Shown: positions 53,305 through 62,252, counted from the stretch's first letter. The stretch: 64,000 bases of DNA from an uncultured Alphaproteobacteria bacterium (GCA_902625475.1 CACOBR010000004.1:1-64000), one strand, 5' to 3'. Numbers and translations are program-made. Notes: generated by a model not told the origin, from the letters alone.

Positions 53305-53862
53305 ATGTTAATAAAAGAAAATCAGTTAAAAGATGTTTTTGAAATAAATTCAATTCCCAAAACGGACAATAGAGGATCGTTTAGCAGGTTTTTTTGTAAA
53401 AAAACTTTATCAGAATTAAATAAGAATATTAATATAGTACAAATTAATTCTTCATATTCAAAAACTGCTGGGACAGTAAGAGGTTTACATTTTCAATCTT
53501 TTCCAAGTCAAGAAAGTAAGTTTGTAAGATGTATTAAAGGTAAGATCTTCGATGTAATTGTTGATATTAGAAAAGAGTCTAAAACATTTGGAAAATGGCA
53601 ATCAATAATTCTAGACTCTAAAACAAAGAATATGGTTTTTATTCCTAGTGGTTTCGCTCATGGCTTTCAAACTCTTTTACCAGATTGTGAAATTTTATAT
53701 TTGCATACAGATTATCATGACCCAGAATTAGAGTGTGGCTTTCACTATAATAGTAAAGACTTAAAAATTAATTGGCCATTAGATGTTACCCAAATATCTG
53801 ATAGGGATAAAAAACTAGAAATTTTTGAAGATATAGGAAAAGACATATATTATGAAGTGTAG
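53305..53862 (+). CDS. rfbC: dTDP-4-dehydrorhamnose 3,5-epimerase family protein
   Basis: Cupin-fold epimerase of 185 residues acting on nucleotide 4-keto-6-deoxysugars. Conserved blocks are DNRGSFSRFFCK, VQINSSYSKTAGTVRGLHFQ with the catalytic histidine, IFDVIVDIRKESKTFGKW, and FIPSGFAHGFQTL. Since the neighbours make CDP- rather than dTDP-sugars, the substrate is probably CDP-4-keto-6-deoxyglucose. ATG 53305 follows the rfbG stop by one base. Confidence 0.9.
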   Translation: MLIKENQLKDVFEINSIPKTDNRGSFSRFFCKKTLSELNKNINIVQINSSYSKTAGTVRGLHFQSFPSQESKFVRCIKGKIFDVIVDIRKESKTFGKWQSIILDSKTKNMVFIPSGFAHGFQTLLPDCEILYLHTDYHDPELECGFHYNSKDLKINWPLDVTQISDRDKKLEIFEDIGKDIYYEV

Positions 53863-55078
53863 GCATTGCAATAAGGAACTGATACACCAATTCATTGATC
53901 TAGGGGTATCTGCACCTTCAAATTCGTTTATTAAAATTAAAAATTTAAGGGATTCTGAAAAATCTTATCCCTTGAGAGTTTTAGTTTGTGATTCATGTTG
54001 GTTGGTACAAACTGAAGATTTTGTAAATGCTTCAGAAATGTTTTCACCTGATTATGCATATTTTAGTTCATATTCTTCATCATTTTTAAACCATGCCAGA
54101 AAATACGTAGAAAAAATGGTATCTAGATTTTCCCTTGATAAGAATAGTAATGTTTTAGAGGTGGCTTCAAATGATGGTTATCTACTTAATTTTGTTAAAA
54201 ATCTAAATATTGAATGCTATGGAATTGAACCCACTAAAAGTACAGCTAAAGTGGCAAGGTCCAAAGGTTTAAATATCATAGAAGATTTTTTTTCCGCAGA
54301 TTTAGCAAAAAAACTAGCAAACAACCAAAAATGTGTAGATCTAGCTGTCGCTAACAATGTCTTGGCCCATGTTCCAGATATTAATGATTTTGTAAAAGGT
54401 TTTACTGAAATCCTGAAGAAAGATGGTGTTGCTACTTTTGAAAACCCACATCTACTTGAATTAACTAATGGTAAACAATTTGATACAATTTACCATGAGC
54501 ATTTCTCATATCTTTCGTTGACATCAGTAAATAAAATTTTCAAAAATAATGGATTGACTGTATTTGACGTTGAAAAAATTCCAGTGCATGGTGGGAGTCT
54601 TAGGTATTTTGCTCAGAGAAGTGATACGGGGCAAAAGCCAATCACTAAGAGAGTTCGTGCTTTGATTAAAGAAGAAACTGATGCTGGATTAAATAGTTTA
54701 GGATTTTACAGTAATTTTCAAAAAGTAGCTGAAGGAATACGGAATGAATTTAAAAACTTTCTTGAAGAACAAAGAAATAAAGGCAAAATTGTAATCGGAT
54801 ATGGTGCTGCTGCTAAAGGAAATACTTTATTAAATTTTGGAAATATATCTAAGAAATTAATCCGTTTTATTTCTGACAAAAATCCAATTAAGCAAGGATT
54901 ATATTGTCCGGGGAGTAAAATTCCAATATTTAGTGAAAAGAAAATTAGGGATCATAAACCAGATTTTATAGTTATTTTTCCATGGAATATAAAAGATGAG
55001 ATTAAGGACCAACTAGAATTCACTAGGGAATGGGGTTGTAAATTAGTAGTTGCAATTCCAAAGCTGTCAATCTTTTGA
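53852..55078 (+). CDS. Sugar C-methyltransferase (NovU/TylCIII-type)
   Basis: SAM-dependent methyltransferase of 408 residues with three parts: an N-terminal zinc knuckle (CRHCNKE and CDSCW, about 3-50), a class I methyltransferase domain with VLEVASNDGYLL (about 100-230), and the C-terminal domain with GYGAAAKGNTLLNF and FIVIFPWNIK. This layout is typical of enzymes that add a methyl to carbon 3 or 5 of a 4-keto-6-deoxysugar. It overlaps rfbC by 11 bases. The three genes together would make a branched deoxysugar for surface polysaccharide. Confidence 0.9.
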   Translation: MKCRHCNKELIHQFIDLGVSAPSNSFIKIKNLRDSEKSYPLRVLVCDSCWLVQTEDFVNASEMFSPDYAYFSSYSSSFLNHARKYVEKMVSRFSLDKNSNVLEVASNDGYLLNFVKNLNIECYGIEPTKSTAKVARSKGLNIIEDFFSADLAKKLANNQKCVDLAVANNVLAHVPDINDFVKGFTEILKKDGVATFENPHLLELTNGKQFDTIYHEHFSYLSLTSVNKIFKNNGLTVFDVEKIPVHGGSLRYFAQRSDTGQKPITKRVRALIKEETDAGLNSLGFYSNFQKVAEGIRNEFKNFLEEQRNKGKIVIGYGAAAKGNTLLNFGNISKKLIRFISDKNPIKQGLYCPGSKIPIFSEKKIRDHKPDFIVIFPWNIKDEIKDQLEFTREWGCKLVVAIPKLSIF

Positions 55079-55082
55079 ATTT

Positions 55083-55215
55083 TTAAACAAAGAGTTTATT
55101 TTTTTTCCAAATATCAAATTCTTCTATTGTATCAAGGTCAGTAAGGGCAACCATCTTGGGAAGCTCTACGAAATGTATCAAATTGTTATAATCTTTAAGA
55201 ACCTTTTTTGCTCCA
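55083..55215 (-). pseudogene. C-terminal fragment of a MobA-like nucleotidyltransferase
   Basis: Reading down the minus strand from about 55222, one frame gives GVGAKKVLKDYNNLIHFVEL followed by PKMVALTDLDTIEEFDIWKK and a stop at 55083. The pattern (GAKxxL, then a hydrophobic strand, then D-x-DT-x-EE) is the end of MobA/MocA-like NTP transferases. The front of the gene is missing; instead the sequence runs straight into a desaturase fragment in another frame. Identification rests on about 44 residues. Confidence 0.6.
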
Positions 55216-55548
55216 ACGCCATCTTACTGGTTCAAAATTATTCATAAAACTGGCAATTTGATAAAAAATATCATTATAGATCCTTGTTTTCAAAGCTGTT
55301 CCATGACCGCATTCATGCCAAATGGCATCTGCTCCGCCCCAAAGAGTACAATAACAAAGATAAAATAAAATAAACCAACAGGAATCATAGAAATTAATGC
55401 ATAAAATACCTGATAAAATTAAAAAAGAAAAAAATATAAAAACGTGTTTAAAACCTGCTAGATCACTTCTTTTATATAATTTCTTCAATTCTTTTCTATC
55501 AGCTTGGATTTTATACCAATCATTTGATATCTCGTTTTCTTTTCTTCC
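55195..55548 (-). pseudogene. N-terminal fragment of a fatty acid desaturase
   Basis: A minus-strand frame reads ENEISNDWYKIQADRKELKK, then two hydrophobic segments, then the first histidine box HECGHGTALKT and FMNNFEPVRWRWSKKGS before a stop at 55195. Family members continue with a second box (HxRHH) just after RWRWS, so the C-terminal half is lost. There is also no ATG at the expected N-terminus. Residues up to RWRWS are well preserved, so truncation is probably recent. It abuts the nucleotidyltransferase fragment. Confidence 0.75.
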
Positions 55549-55623
55549 AATTTAGTACCTCAAATTCATAATGATAAAATGATAAATACTCTTAGACTTT
55601 AATCGAAATATTTATATTTTAAA
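55549..55623. other. Short AT-rich gap, nothing recognised
   Basis: About 75 bases between the desaturase remnant and the convergently read aminotransferase gene region. No ribosome binding site or clear hairpin is visible. Confidence 0.3.
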
Positions 55624-56763
55624 TTAATTCAATATTCCTAATAAATGGTTAATATCCTTTTGGTTATTAAAATGTGCTATTGATAATCTAAGTCTATTAT
55701 CTCTTAAACTACAAATAACATTTTTTTTCTTTAGTTTTTTAAAAACTTTAATTGGTTCAAGGTGCTTTGATTTGGGTTTAATAGCAATAATATGAAAAGA
55801 TTTATTTATGTTTTTTTCATTATGATAAATTTGCCATTTTTTTTTATTAATGTTTTTCATAAGATATGTTGATATTTTTTTTGAATGATTTTCAATTTTT
55901 GAAGGGTTCAACTTTATTATTTCTTTAATGGATTTATCTAAACCAACAATTGATACATATGACATAGTTGATTGTGTATAACTTTTAGCATTTCTAAAAT
56001 ATTCACATTTAGCTGGTTCCATTTTAAAAGGGTTTGGAGCCCCCATCCATCCTGCATTTAGAGGATTTTTATTAAGAATATCTTTGCTAAGGTATGCTAA
56101 ACTTACTCCACCATGACCACCTAACCATTTATATCCACTTGATACTAAAAAATCAGCGTTCCATTTTTCAGCAAATATTGGAACTGCACCTAAGGCTTGT
56201 GTAATATCAATGACAAGCTTAATACCTTTTGCCTTAGCTATTTTACTTATAATATCAGCATCCAATTTTGTTCCAGTTGAATACTGTATGAAGCTTAATG
56301 CAATAATTGATGTGTCAGTAGATATATTGCTTATTACTTTATCAGTTAAATCCTCTTCAGGATTTTCTTTTATAAACTTCACTGAACAATTATGATTTTT
56401 ACAATATTGTAACCAAGGTCTCGTAACTGCAGGAAAATCAGTTTCAATCAATAGTATTTCAGACTTTTTAGATGGTTTTAATATATAAGGAATTTGACTT
56501 AACAGTTCACTTGCGGATGATAATACTGCTGTTTGTTCTGTTTGTCCCCCTAGTAGTATTGAAGCATTTTTTCTAAGTTTGTCTACTAAATGTAACTCAT
56601 CCTCATCAGATATGTAGATATTTCCAAATCTAGCAATATTATTTATAAAATCAGTCATTTTTTTAGTAGAGGCATCACTTATTAATCCTAATGATGCTTG
56701 ATTAAAATATGTAAATTTTTTCAAGCAACCATAGGATTTTCGATTTGAAAGAGAGCAAATCAT
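55624..56763 (-). CDS. Class V PLP-dependent aminotransferase/lyase
   Basis: PLP enzyme of fold type I, class V group (cysteine desulfurase, isopenicillin N epimerase and kynureninase relatives), 379 residues. The PLP-contacting aspartate is in LVIDITQALGAVPI and the Schiff-base lysine in VSSGYKWLGGHGG. The front TYFNQASLGLIS is typical. The active-site cysteine loop of desulfurases is not seen, so a role on an amino compound is more likely. It is the last gene of the minus-strand arm after the binding protein and the AhpD-like gene. Confidence 0.87.
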   Translation of the reverse strand: MICSLSNRKSYGCLKKFTYFNQASLGLISDASTKKMTDFINNIARFGNIYISDEDELHLVDKLRKNASILLGGQTEQTAVLSSASELLSQIPYILKPSKKSEILLIETDFPAVTRPWLQYCKNHNCSVKFIKENPEEDLTDKVISNISTDTSIIALSFIQYSTGTKLDADIISKIAKAKGIKLVIDITQALGAVPIFAEKWNADFLVSSGYKWLGGHGGVSLAYLSKDILNKNPLNAGWMGAPNPFKMEPAKCEYFRNAKSYTQSTMSYVSIVGLDKSIKEIIKLNPSKIENHSKKISTYLMKNINKKKWQIYHNEKNINKSFHIIAIKPKSKHLEPIKVFKKLKKKNVICSLRDNRLRLSIAHFNNQKDINHLLGILN

Positions 56764-56775
56764 TATTTATGAAAT

Positions 56776-57354
56776 TTAAATTGAGTTATAATATCCAACT
56801 TTATCTCCTTTAGTTGTAACTCCAAGTCCATTTATGGTTCTATTTACATAGTTAAAATAACAAATTATTTGGTTTGCTTCTAATATTTCTCCATCTTGTA
56901 ACCCCAAATTTTTTAGATTATCAACATCTGATTTCACCATTTTTTTTGGGTATAATGTCAGTTTTTCTGCATAATTAAGCAAAGCAAGTTCCTTTCCTGA
57001 AAAAAAACTTTCTATTTTTTTTTTCTTTAAAGCTTTTAAAATTAAATCACTCTTATTTTTATCATTAATTAGATACTCTGCATTTTTCCAATGATTAGCA
57101 AAGGAGTATTCACAATCATTTAATATAGATACATAACTACTGATAGTTTCTTGAAGCCAAGTTGGTATGCAATTTTCTTCATCATGCAAAACTGATTTAT
57201 AAAGTGTATAATGACCTTTCATGGTGTTAGGTCTAAGTGAATGAATTCTCATTACATTATCAATTGTGCCATGTGGTGTTTTTACAAGGTCAAATAAATT
57301 AGTTAAATTTTCAGATGCTTCTTGGTTGGATAACATCTTAATCCAAGCGGACAT
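56776..57354 (-). CDS. AhpD-fold peroxidase-related protein lacking one redox cysteine
   Basis: Carboxymuconolactone-decarboxylase-like protein of 192 residues. The helix that usually carries CxxCxxxH reads C81-EY-S84-FAN-H88, so the second cysteine is serine. The later ILEANQIICYFNYVNRTING is typical of the peroxidase-related subgroup. GAGGAG precedes the ATG. A disulfide-based peroxidase mechanism is therefore doubtful; a lyase, decarboxylase or non-redox role is possible. It lies between a PLP enzyme and an amino-acid-type binding protein. Confidence 0.82.
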   Translation of the reverse strand: MSAWIKMLSNQEASENLTNLFDLVKTPHGTIDNVMRIHSLRPNTMKGHYTLYKSVLHDEENCIPTWLQETISSYVSILNDCEYSFANHWKNAEYLINDKNKSDLILKALKKKKIESFFSGKELALLNYAEKLTLYPKKMVKSDVDNLKNLGLQDGEILEANQIICYFNYVNRTINGLGVTTKGDKVGYYNSI

Positions 57355-57371
57355 TTTAAACTCCTCATTTT

Positions 57372-57402
57372 TTAAGCAAAGCGATTATTACGCTTTGCTT
57401 AA
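57372..57402. terminator. Strong hairpin downstream of the binding-protein gene
   Basis: Arms TTAAGCAAAGCG and CGCTTTGCTTAA are perfect complements: a 12-base-pair stem with a seven-base loop (31 bases in all). It starts two bases after the binding-protein stop codon (minus strand) and lies just before the ribosome binding site of the next gene in the same direction. No T-run follows on the minus strand, so it probably works as a partial terminator or 3'-end stabiliser that keeps the binding protein more abundant than the enzymes downstream. Confidence 0.7.
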
Positions 57403-57404
57403 TC

Positions 57405-58178
57405 TTAAAGACCCCATTTTTCAGCTGTAGATTTAAAGAAACCTTTAGCTGTTTTAATTTTAATCCAATGATTAACATAATTAATCCAAACTTGATCAGC
57501 TTGAGGAAGTAGCATTGCCAGAGGGGTAGGATTTCTAGGCGAGTCTACTTCAATTTCTTTTACGTTAGGATATTTTGCTTTTAATGTTGAGCCTTCTAAG
57601 TTTGAGGTAACAAATACATCAGCTCTTCCTGATAATACTTCTTGATAACCCCGGGCAGGTGCTTCGACACTTTTTATATTAGCATTAGGAAACCACTCTT
57701 TTACCATAGGTTCCATTGCAGTACCTAAAGTTGTTGCAACTCTAACCCCATCTTTATTTATAGATTCCCATCCACTAAATTTATCTAATTTATCAGTAGT
57801 AGTGAAAGGTTTAAAGACCACCGCCAAATAACTTTCTGAAAAACCAGCTGCTTTCATTCTAGATGCTTTGATTGAAGCAGATCCAGTTATGTGATATTTG
57901 CCAGCTACAACCCCATTTACAATAGTTTTCCAGTCAGTGGCGACAAATTCAATATCAACACCCATATCTTTGGCTAACTCACTCATTACATCGATATCAT
58001 ACCCTTGGTATTTGTTAGTGGCAGGGTCCCTTGTTGAGAAAGGGTTAAAATCACCAGTTGTTCCTGCTTTTAATTTTCCAGAACTTAGTATTTCGTTTAA
58101 AACTGAATTAGCTGAAACGTTAAAAGTAAATGTGATTGAGGTAATAATTACCAAAATTGCAATTTTTATAAACTTCAT
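57405..58178 (-). CDS. Amino-acid-type ABC transporter substrate-binding protein (family 3)
   Basis: Periplasmic binding protein of 257 residues with a signal peptide (about 1-23, IAILVIITSITFTFNVSA). Family 3 blocks are GKLKAGTTGDFNPFS, YQGYDIDVMSELAKDMGVDI, TGSASIKASRMKAAGFSESY and ADVFVTSNLEGS. It resembles the PheC/cyclohexadienyl-dehydratase-like subset, but no enzyme residues can be confirmed. GGGAG precedes the ATG. ATPase and permease genes lie divergently 138 bases away. Confidence 0.9.
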   Translation of the reverse strand: MKFIKIAILVIITSITFTFNVSANSVLNEILSSGKLKAGTTGDFNPFSTRDPATNKYQGYDIDVMSELAKDMGVDIEFVATDWKTIVNGVVAGKYHITGSASIKASRMKAAGFSESYLAVVFKPFTTTDKLDKFSGWESINKDGVRVATTLGTAMEPMVKEWFPNANIKSVEAPARGYQEVLSGRADVFVTSNLEGSTLKAKYPNVKEIEVDSPRNPTPLAMLLPQADQVWINYVNHWIKIKTAKGFFKSTAEKWGL

Positions 58179-58316
58179 TTCAAATCTCCCTATTAGAAAT
58201 TATGATAGTAGTTGGGTATAAGAAAGATTCAATAGAATTTATTGAAACCTGATTAATTTTAAGTCTATAATCTTATTTAAATTTTAAAATATTTGCATTT
58301 TACTGACTAATCATAA

Positions 58317-59054
58317 ATGAAAGAAGTCATAGATATTAATAATGTTTCCAAATATTTTGGGAAGTTTAAGGCACTTGACAGTGTTAACCTTAGAGTAATG
58401 CGAGGACAGAAAGTTGTTATATGTGGTCCTTCAGGATCCGGAAAGTCAACTTTAGTCAGGTGCATAAACAGGCTTGAAGAACATGATGAAGGAGATATTA
58501 AGGTACTTGGTAATTTTTTAACCAATGATAGACTTTGCCTTGATTCAATTAAATCAAAAGTAAGTATGGTTTTTCAACAGTTTAATTTATTTCCTCATTT
58601 ATCAGTAATTGAAAACCTTACTTTAGGACCTATTAAGGCTTTGGGTATTTCAAAAAAAGAAGCTATGAAAAGAGCATTATATTTTTTAGAAAGAGTAAAA
58701 ATTCCTGAACAGGCTTTCAAAAAACCAAATTTACTTTCAGGAGGACAACAACAAAGAGTAGCTATTGCTAGAGCACTATGTTTAGAACCAGAAATTATGT
58801 TATTCGATGAACCAACATCAGCTCTTGATCCCGAAATGATTGCAGAAGTACTGGAAGTTATTTTGGATTTGGCTAATGATGGTATTACAATGGTAGTGGT
58901 AACTCATGAAATGGGCTTTGCAAAAAAAGCTGCTGATAAAATAATTTTTATGGATGAAGGTAAAATACTTGAAGAAAACATACCTTCTAATTTTTTTAAG
59001 AACCCCAAAACTCATCGATCAAAAAAATTTTTAGATCAAGTATTAAATCATTGA
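58317..59054 (+). CDS. Amino-acid ABC transporter ATP-binding protein (GlnQ type)
   Basis: ATPase of 245 residues. Walker [11 protein letters not shown]-loop [12 protein letters not shown], signature [14 protein letters not shown], Walker [14 protein letters not shown] and H-loop VVTHEMGFA are perfect and typical of polar amino acid importers. Length is normal. It starts the plus-strand arm of the divergent cluster. No clear ribosome binding site precedes the ATG. Confidence 0.94.
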   Translation: MKEVIDINNVSKYFGKFKALDSVNLRVMRGQKVVICGPSGSGKSTLVRCINRLEEHDEGDIKVLGNFLTNDRLCLDSIKSKVSMVFQQFNLFPHLSVIENLTLGPIKALGISKKEAMKRALYFLERVKIPEQAFKKPNLLSGGQQQRVAIARALCLEPEIMLFDEPTSALDPEMIAEVLEVILDLANDGITMVVVTHEMGFAKKAADKIIFMDEGKILEENIPSNFFKNPKTHRSKKFLDQVLNH

Positions 59055-59060
59055 TATAAA

Positions 59061-59837
59061 ATGATAAAATTAAAATATATTCTGGCACTATTTTTTATAT
59101 TTTCTTTTGTTGGTTGTTCTGGAAATTCTGGGAATTGGGGTTGGTATGTTATCGATCCCACTACAAAATCAGGTCTAGCCAATATTAAATTTCTAGTTGG
59201 TGGATTTGGAGCTACGATCTTATTGTCGCTTATTGCTGCATTAATCTCAATTATTTTAGGATTAATAGTAGCCTTACCAAGTTTTTCAAATAATGTTTTT
59301 TTTAGATCCTTAAACAGAATTTATGTTGAATTTATAAGAGCTATTCCATTATTACCAATGTTATTTTGGGTATTTTATGGATTGCCTGTAATTTTTCAAT
59401 CTTTAGGGTTAAAAATACAAATTGATGCGTTTTGGGGTGCTGTGATTACACTAGCTATCTCTGACAGTGCTTTTACTGCAGAAATTTACAGAGCAGGGAT
59501 ACAATCAATATCTAAGGGTCAAAGAGAGGCAGCGCAAACAATTGGATTAACTCAATATCAAGCAATGAGGTATGTCATCCTACCACAAGCAATAAGAAGA
59601 ATTCTACCACCATTAGCAAATCAATTTATTTATATAGTAAAGATGTCAGCTTTTGCATCAGTTATAGGAATGCAGGAATTGACAAGACGAGCAAATGAGA
59701 TTGTAGTAACTGAGTATAGGCCTCTTGAGATTTATACTCTTCTTATATTAGAGTATTTAATTTTAGTTTTGGTAATAAGTTTTGGAGTTAGATGGTTGGA
59801 AAGAAAATTAGGCTCTGATGAAAGTAATTCAAATTAA
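59061..59837 (+). CDS. Amino-acid ABC transporter permease (HisM/GlnP type)
   Basis: Inner-membrane permease of 258 residues with about five helices. FIRAIPLLPMLFW and the EAA loop REAAQTIGLTQYQAMRYVIL, then PQAIRRILPPLANQFI, are the family hallmarks. The N-terminus is odd: a signal-like helix ending SFVGCSGNSGNWGWYVID that resembles a lipoprotein start, although phenylalanine stands where leucine is expected. Only one permease gene is present, so the transporter is presumably a permease homodimer. Confidence 0.92.
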   Translation: MIKLKYILALFFIFSFVGCSGNSGNWGWYVIDPTTKSGLANIKFLVGGFGATILLSLIAALISIILGLIVALPSFSNNVFFRSLNRIYVEFIRAIPLLPMLFWVFYGLPVIFQSLGLKIQIDAFWGAVITLAISDSAFTAEIYRAGIQSISKGQREAAQTIGLTQYQAMRYVILPQAIRRILPPLANQFIYIVKMSAFASVIGMQELTRRANEIVVTEYRPLEIYTLLILEYLILVLVISFGVRWLERKLGSDESNSN

Positions 59838-59884
59838 GTAAATTTCTATTGTAGTGAAGTGTTAGGTTTGAAAAAAGGTAAAAA

Positions 59885-60223
59885 ATGGATTGGAAATTAT
59901 TTTTAAATAATGCAAGAAAGAGTTTTAGTGAGTTTAATAATGTTTCACCAGAAACATTTGAAGGTTTTTCTAAAATGGGAAAACCAGTTAAAAGAAACGG
60001 TGAACTTACAGAAAAAACAAAAGAATTTATTGCTTTAGGTATTGCAATCTCAACTAGGTGCGAGAGTTGTATTGGATTACACATGGATCACTTAATTCGA
60101 TTAGGGGCAACAAGAAAAGAAATAGTTGAGGTATTAAGTGTGTGCTCTTATATGGGTGGAGGTCCATCAATAATGTTTAGTGCCAAAGCTTTGGAAGCCT
60201 TTGACCAATTAGTTAAAAAATAA
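59885..60223 (+). CDS. AhpD-like carboxymuconolactone decarboxylase family protein
   Basis: Small all-helical protein of 112 residues. The redox motif C59-ES-C62-IGL-H66 is complete (TRCESCIGLHMDHL), so thiol-based peroxidase activity is possible. The conserved LTEKTKEFIALGIAIS precedes it. AAGGT stands before the ATG. It is the second AhpD-fold protein of this cluster, the other (56.8 kb) having lost a cysteine. It may protect against peroxide made by the FAD oxidase at the end of the cluster. Confidence 0.88.
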   Translation: MDWKLFLNNARKSFSEFNNVSPETFEGFSKMGKPVKRNGELTEKTKEFIALGIAISTRCESCIGLHMDHLIRLGATRKEIVEVLSVCSYMGGGPSIMFSAKALEAFDQLVKK

Positions 60224-60241
60224 GGTATTAGGTAATTATAA

Positions 60242-61207
60242 ATGAATGATATAACTATAAAATCAATAGATAAGGATAGAGTTCCAGTTATTGATATTAA
60301 CAAAATAAATTCTAATTCAGATAAGATCAAAATTTCTAAACAACTTTATAAAGCAAGTACAGATCTTGGTTTTATTTACATAAAAAATCACAACATCTCA
60401 GATAAGCTTATAAATGATCTTAGAAATGATGGATTAACCTTCTTTAGAAGTTCATTTGATGAAAAAGAGAAAGTCAAAATTTCAAAAAAACATAGAGGTT
60501 GGCTAGGTTTTGGTGGTGCAAAAATGGGAGATAAAGCAAAACCTGACTTGAAAGAGAGTTTTATATGGGGATATCAATATGATGATGGATCACTTCCAGA
60601 CAATCATCAGCTAAGAGGGTTAAACAAATGGCCCGATTTTAGACCATCCTTGCAAAAAAATGCTATGAATTATTTTAATCAGATTAATGAATTGGCAAAA
60701 AGTTTATTAACTTGTTTTGCATTGGGTCTGAATTTAAGGGAAGATTTTTTTATAAGGAATTGTACCGCTCCATTAAGTAGAGCATCTCTTGTTTATTATC
60801 CTAATCAACCAAAAGAAATGGGGAATGAACAATTTGGTGTAAGCGAACATACTGATTTTGGATTACTTACAATATTATGTCAGGATAGTGTTGGTGGGTT
60901 ACAAATTAAAGGATTAGATGGAGAATGGTTTCATGCTCCTCCTATTGAAGGTACACTCATCATCAATGTTGCTGATTTACTGTCAAGATGGACTGCGGGA
61001 ATTTATAAATCGACACCCCACAGGGTTGTTAATTCTTCAGGAAAAGAAAGATTATCTATTGTACTGGCATTTGACCCTGACCCAGATACATTGATAAATC
61101 CTGCTGAAATAGCAGGGATTGATACAAATAACATTGATGATCCAATTACTTGTGGTGACTATTTAATTTGGCGTTTTAATAAAGCATTTTCTTATAGGAA
61201 AAAATAA
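60242..61207 (+). CDS. 2-oxoglutarate/Fe(II)-type oxygenase (isopenicillin N synthase-like)
   Basis: Soluble non-haem iron oxygenase of 321 residues. The iron triad is H203 and D205 (SEHTDFGLL) and H260 (TPHRVVN), and the 2-oxoglutarate or substrate-carboxylate anchor R270-x-S272 (ERLSIV) is present. The front VPVIDINKIN and LGFIYIKNHNIS are typical of the family. Probably hydroxylates or demethylates the compound imported by the neighbouring ABC transporter. Substrate unknown. Confidence 0.9.
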   Translation: MNDITIKSIDKDRVPVIDINKINSNSDKIKISKQLYKASTDLGFIYIKNHNISDKLINDLRNDGLTFFRSSFDEKEKVKISKKHRGWLGFGGAKMGDKAKPDLKESFIWGYQYDDGSLPDNHQLRGLNKWPDFRPSLQKNAMNYFNQINELAKSLLTCFALGLNLREDFFIRNCTAPLSRASLVYYPNQPKEMGNEQFGVSEHTDFGLLTILCQDSVGGLQIKGLDGEWFHAPPIEGTLIINVADLLSRWTAGIYKSTPHRVVNSSGKERLSIVLAFDPDPDTLINPAEIAGIDTNNIDDPITCGDYLIWRFNKAFSYRKK

Positions 61208-61289
61208 AATAGTAAATTTTGAGAAAAATTTAGAAAAAGGTTTCTTTAATCTAATTTTTAATTGTGCTGAACTATCTGCAAAACAGAAT

Positions 61290-62252
61290 GTGCTTATAGT
61301 TGCAGAGAATGCCAAATTTGGTTGGTACGATAATTTAATTGCAAAAAAAGTTAAAAAATACTGTACAAAATTGCAAATTAATACTGATCTTATGGTTGTT
61401 GAGGAGCCAACTGGAGAAATTTTAACCCAAATTCGAAATTTATCTAGGGATTATGACTGTATTATTTATTTTTCTAGATTGGGGGACCTCCAAAGATTTG
61501 AAAATATTCATTTATGTAAAGTTGTTATGTCATATGCAAAAAATGTAGAAATGTTGGCATCTGAATTTGGAACTACTAACTTCCAAATGCATTTAGATTT
61601 GAAGAAAAGCTTTGATGAATTGTTCTCTAGGTCAAAAAAAATAAAAATAAACTGTCCATTGGGAACCAATCTTTTAGGGGAATGCTCTGAAATATTTTCC
61701 AATAAAGATGATGTGTCTGTTAGAAGATTTCCAATGGTAGTTCATTCTCCAATTAGTGCTTCCACACTAAGTGGAACTATTGTAGTAAAAAATTTTATAA
61801 CCTCATCTGGTTCGAGTTTTTATTCACCCTCTTATATAAAATTAATTGAAGCTGTAAAATTCAAAATTGAGAATGGGATAGTCAAGTCGATCAGTGGAAA
61901 TGAAGAAGATGTCAAAAAAATTGATAATCATTATAATTATGTTTCAAAAAAATATAAAATAGATAAAGACGTCATTCACTCATGGCATTGTGGTATTCAT
62001 GGTGGTTTACTTACTGATACCATAAATAAAAAAGATCCAGACTATTGGTCTAACACTGTTTTTGGTAATCCTAAATATTTACATTTTCATACTTGTGGAA
62101 ATTATGCTCCTGGAGAGATATGCTTGATGGTTGAAAACCAAACAATAGTTTTAGACACAAAAAAATTATGGGATAGTGGAAAAATACTTTACAGTAACTT
62201 TCCAATTTTTTTTCCAAATATAGATAAATGGCCAACTCTTTTATCGTTATAA
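61290..62252 (+). CDS. Uncharacterised protein, start uncertain
   Basis: No family is recognised with confidence. From GTG 61290 the product has 320 residues. Notable features are a C-terminal block rich in possible metal ligands: HSWHCGIHGG near 230 and FHTCGNYAPGE near 270. This vaguely recalls M29-type aminopeptidases and 2,5-dihydroxypyridine dioxygenases, but the likeness is too weak to name it. The frame stays open upstream to the previous gene and reads NFEKNLEKGFFNLIFNCAEL, which looks coding, yet has no ATG, GTG or TTG; only an ATA nine bases after AGGA at 61209. The true start, or a start-codon mutation, is unresolved. Confidence 0.65.
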   Translation: MLIVAENAKFGWYDNLIAKKVKKYCTKLQINTDLMVVEEPTGEILTQIRNLSRDYDCIIYFSRLGDLQRFENIHLCKVVMSYAKNVEMLASEFGTTNFQMHLDLKKSFDELFSRSKKIKINCPLGTNLLGECSEIFSNKDDVSVRRFPMVVHSPISASTLSGTIVVKNFITSSGSSFYSPSYIKLIEAVKFKIENGIVKSISGNEEDVKKIDNHYNYVSKKYKIDKDVIHSWHCGIHGGLLTDTINKKDPDYWSNTVFGNPKYLHFHTCGNYAPGEICLMVENQTIVLDTKKLWDSGKILYSNFPIFFPNIDKWPTLLSL

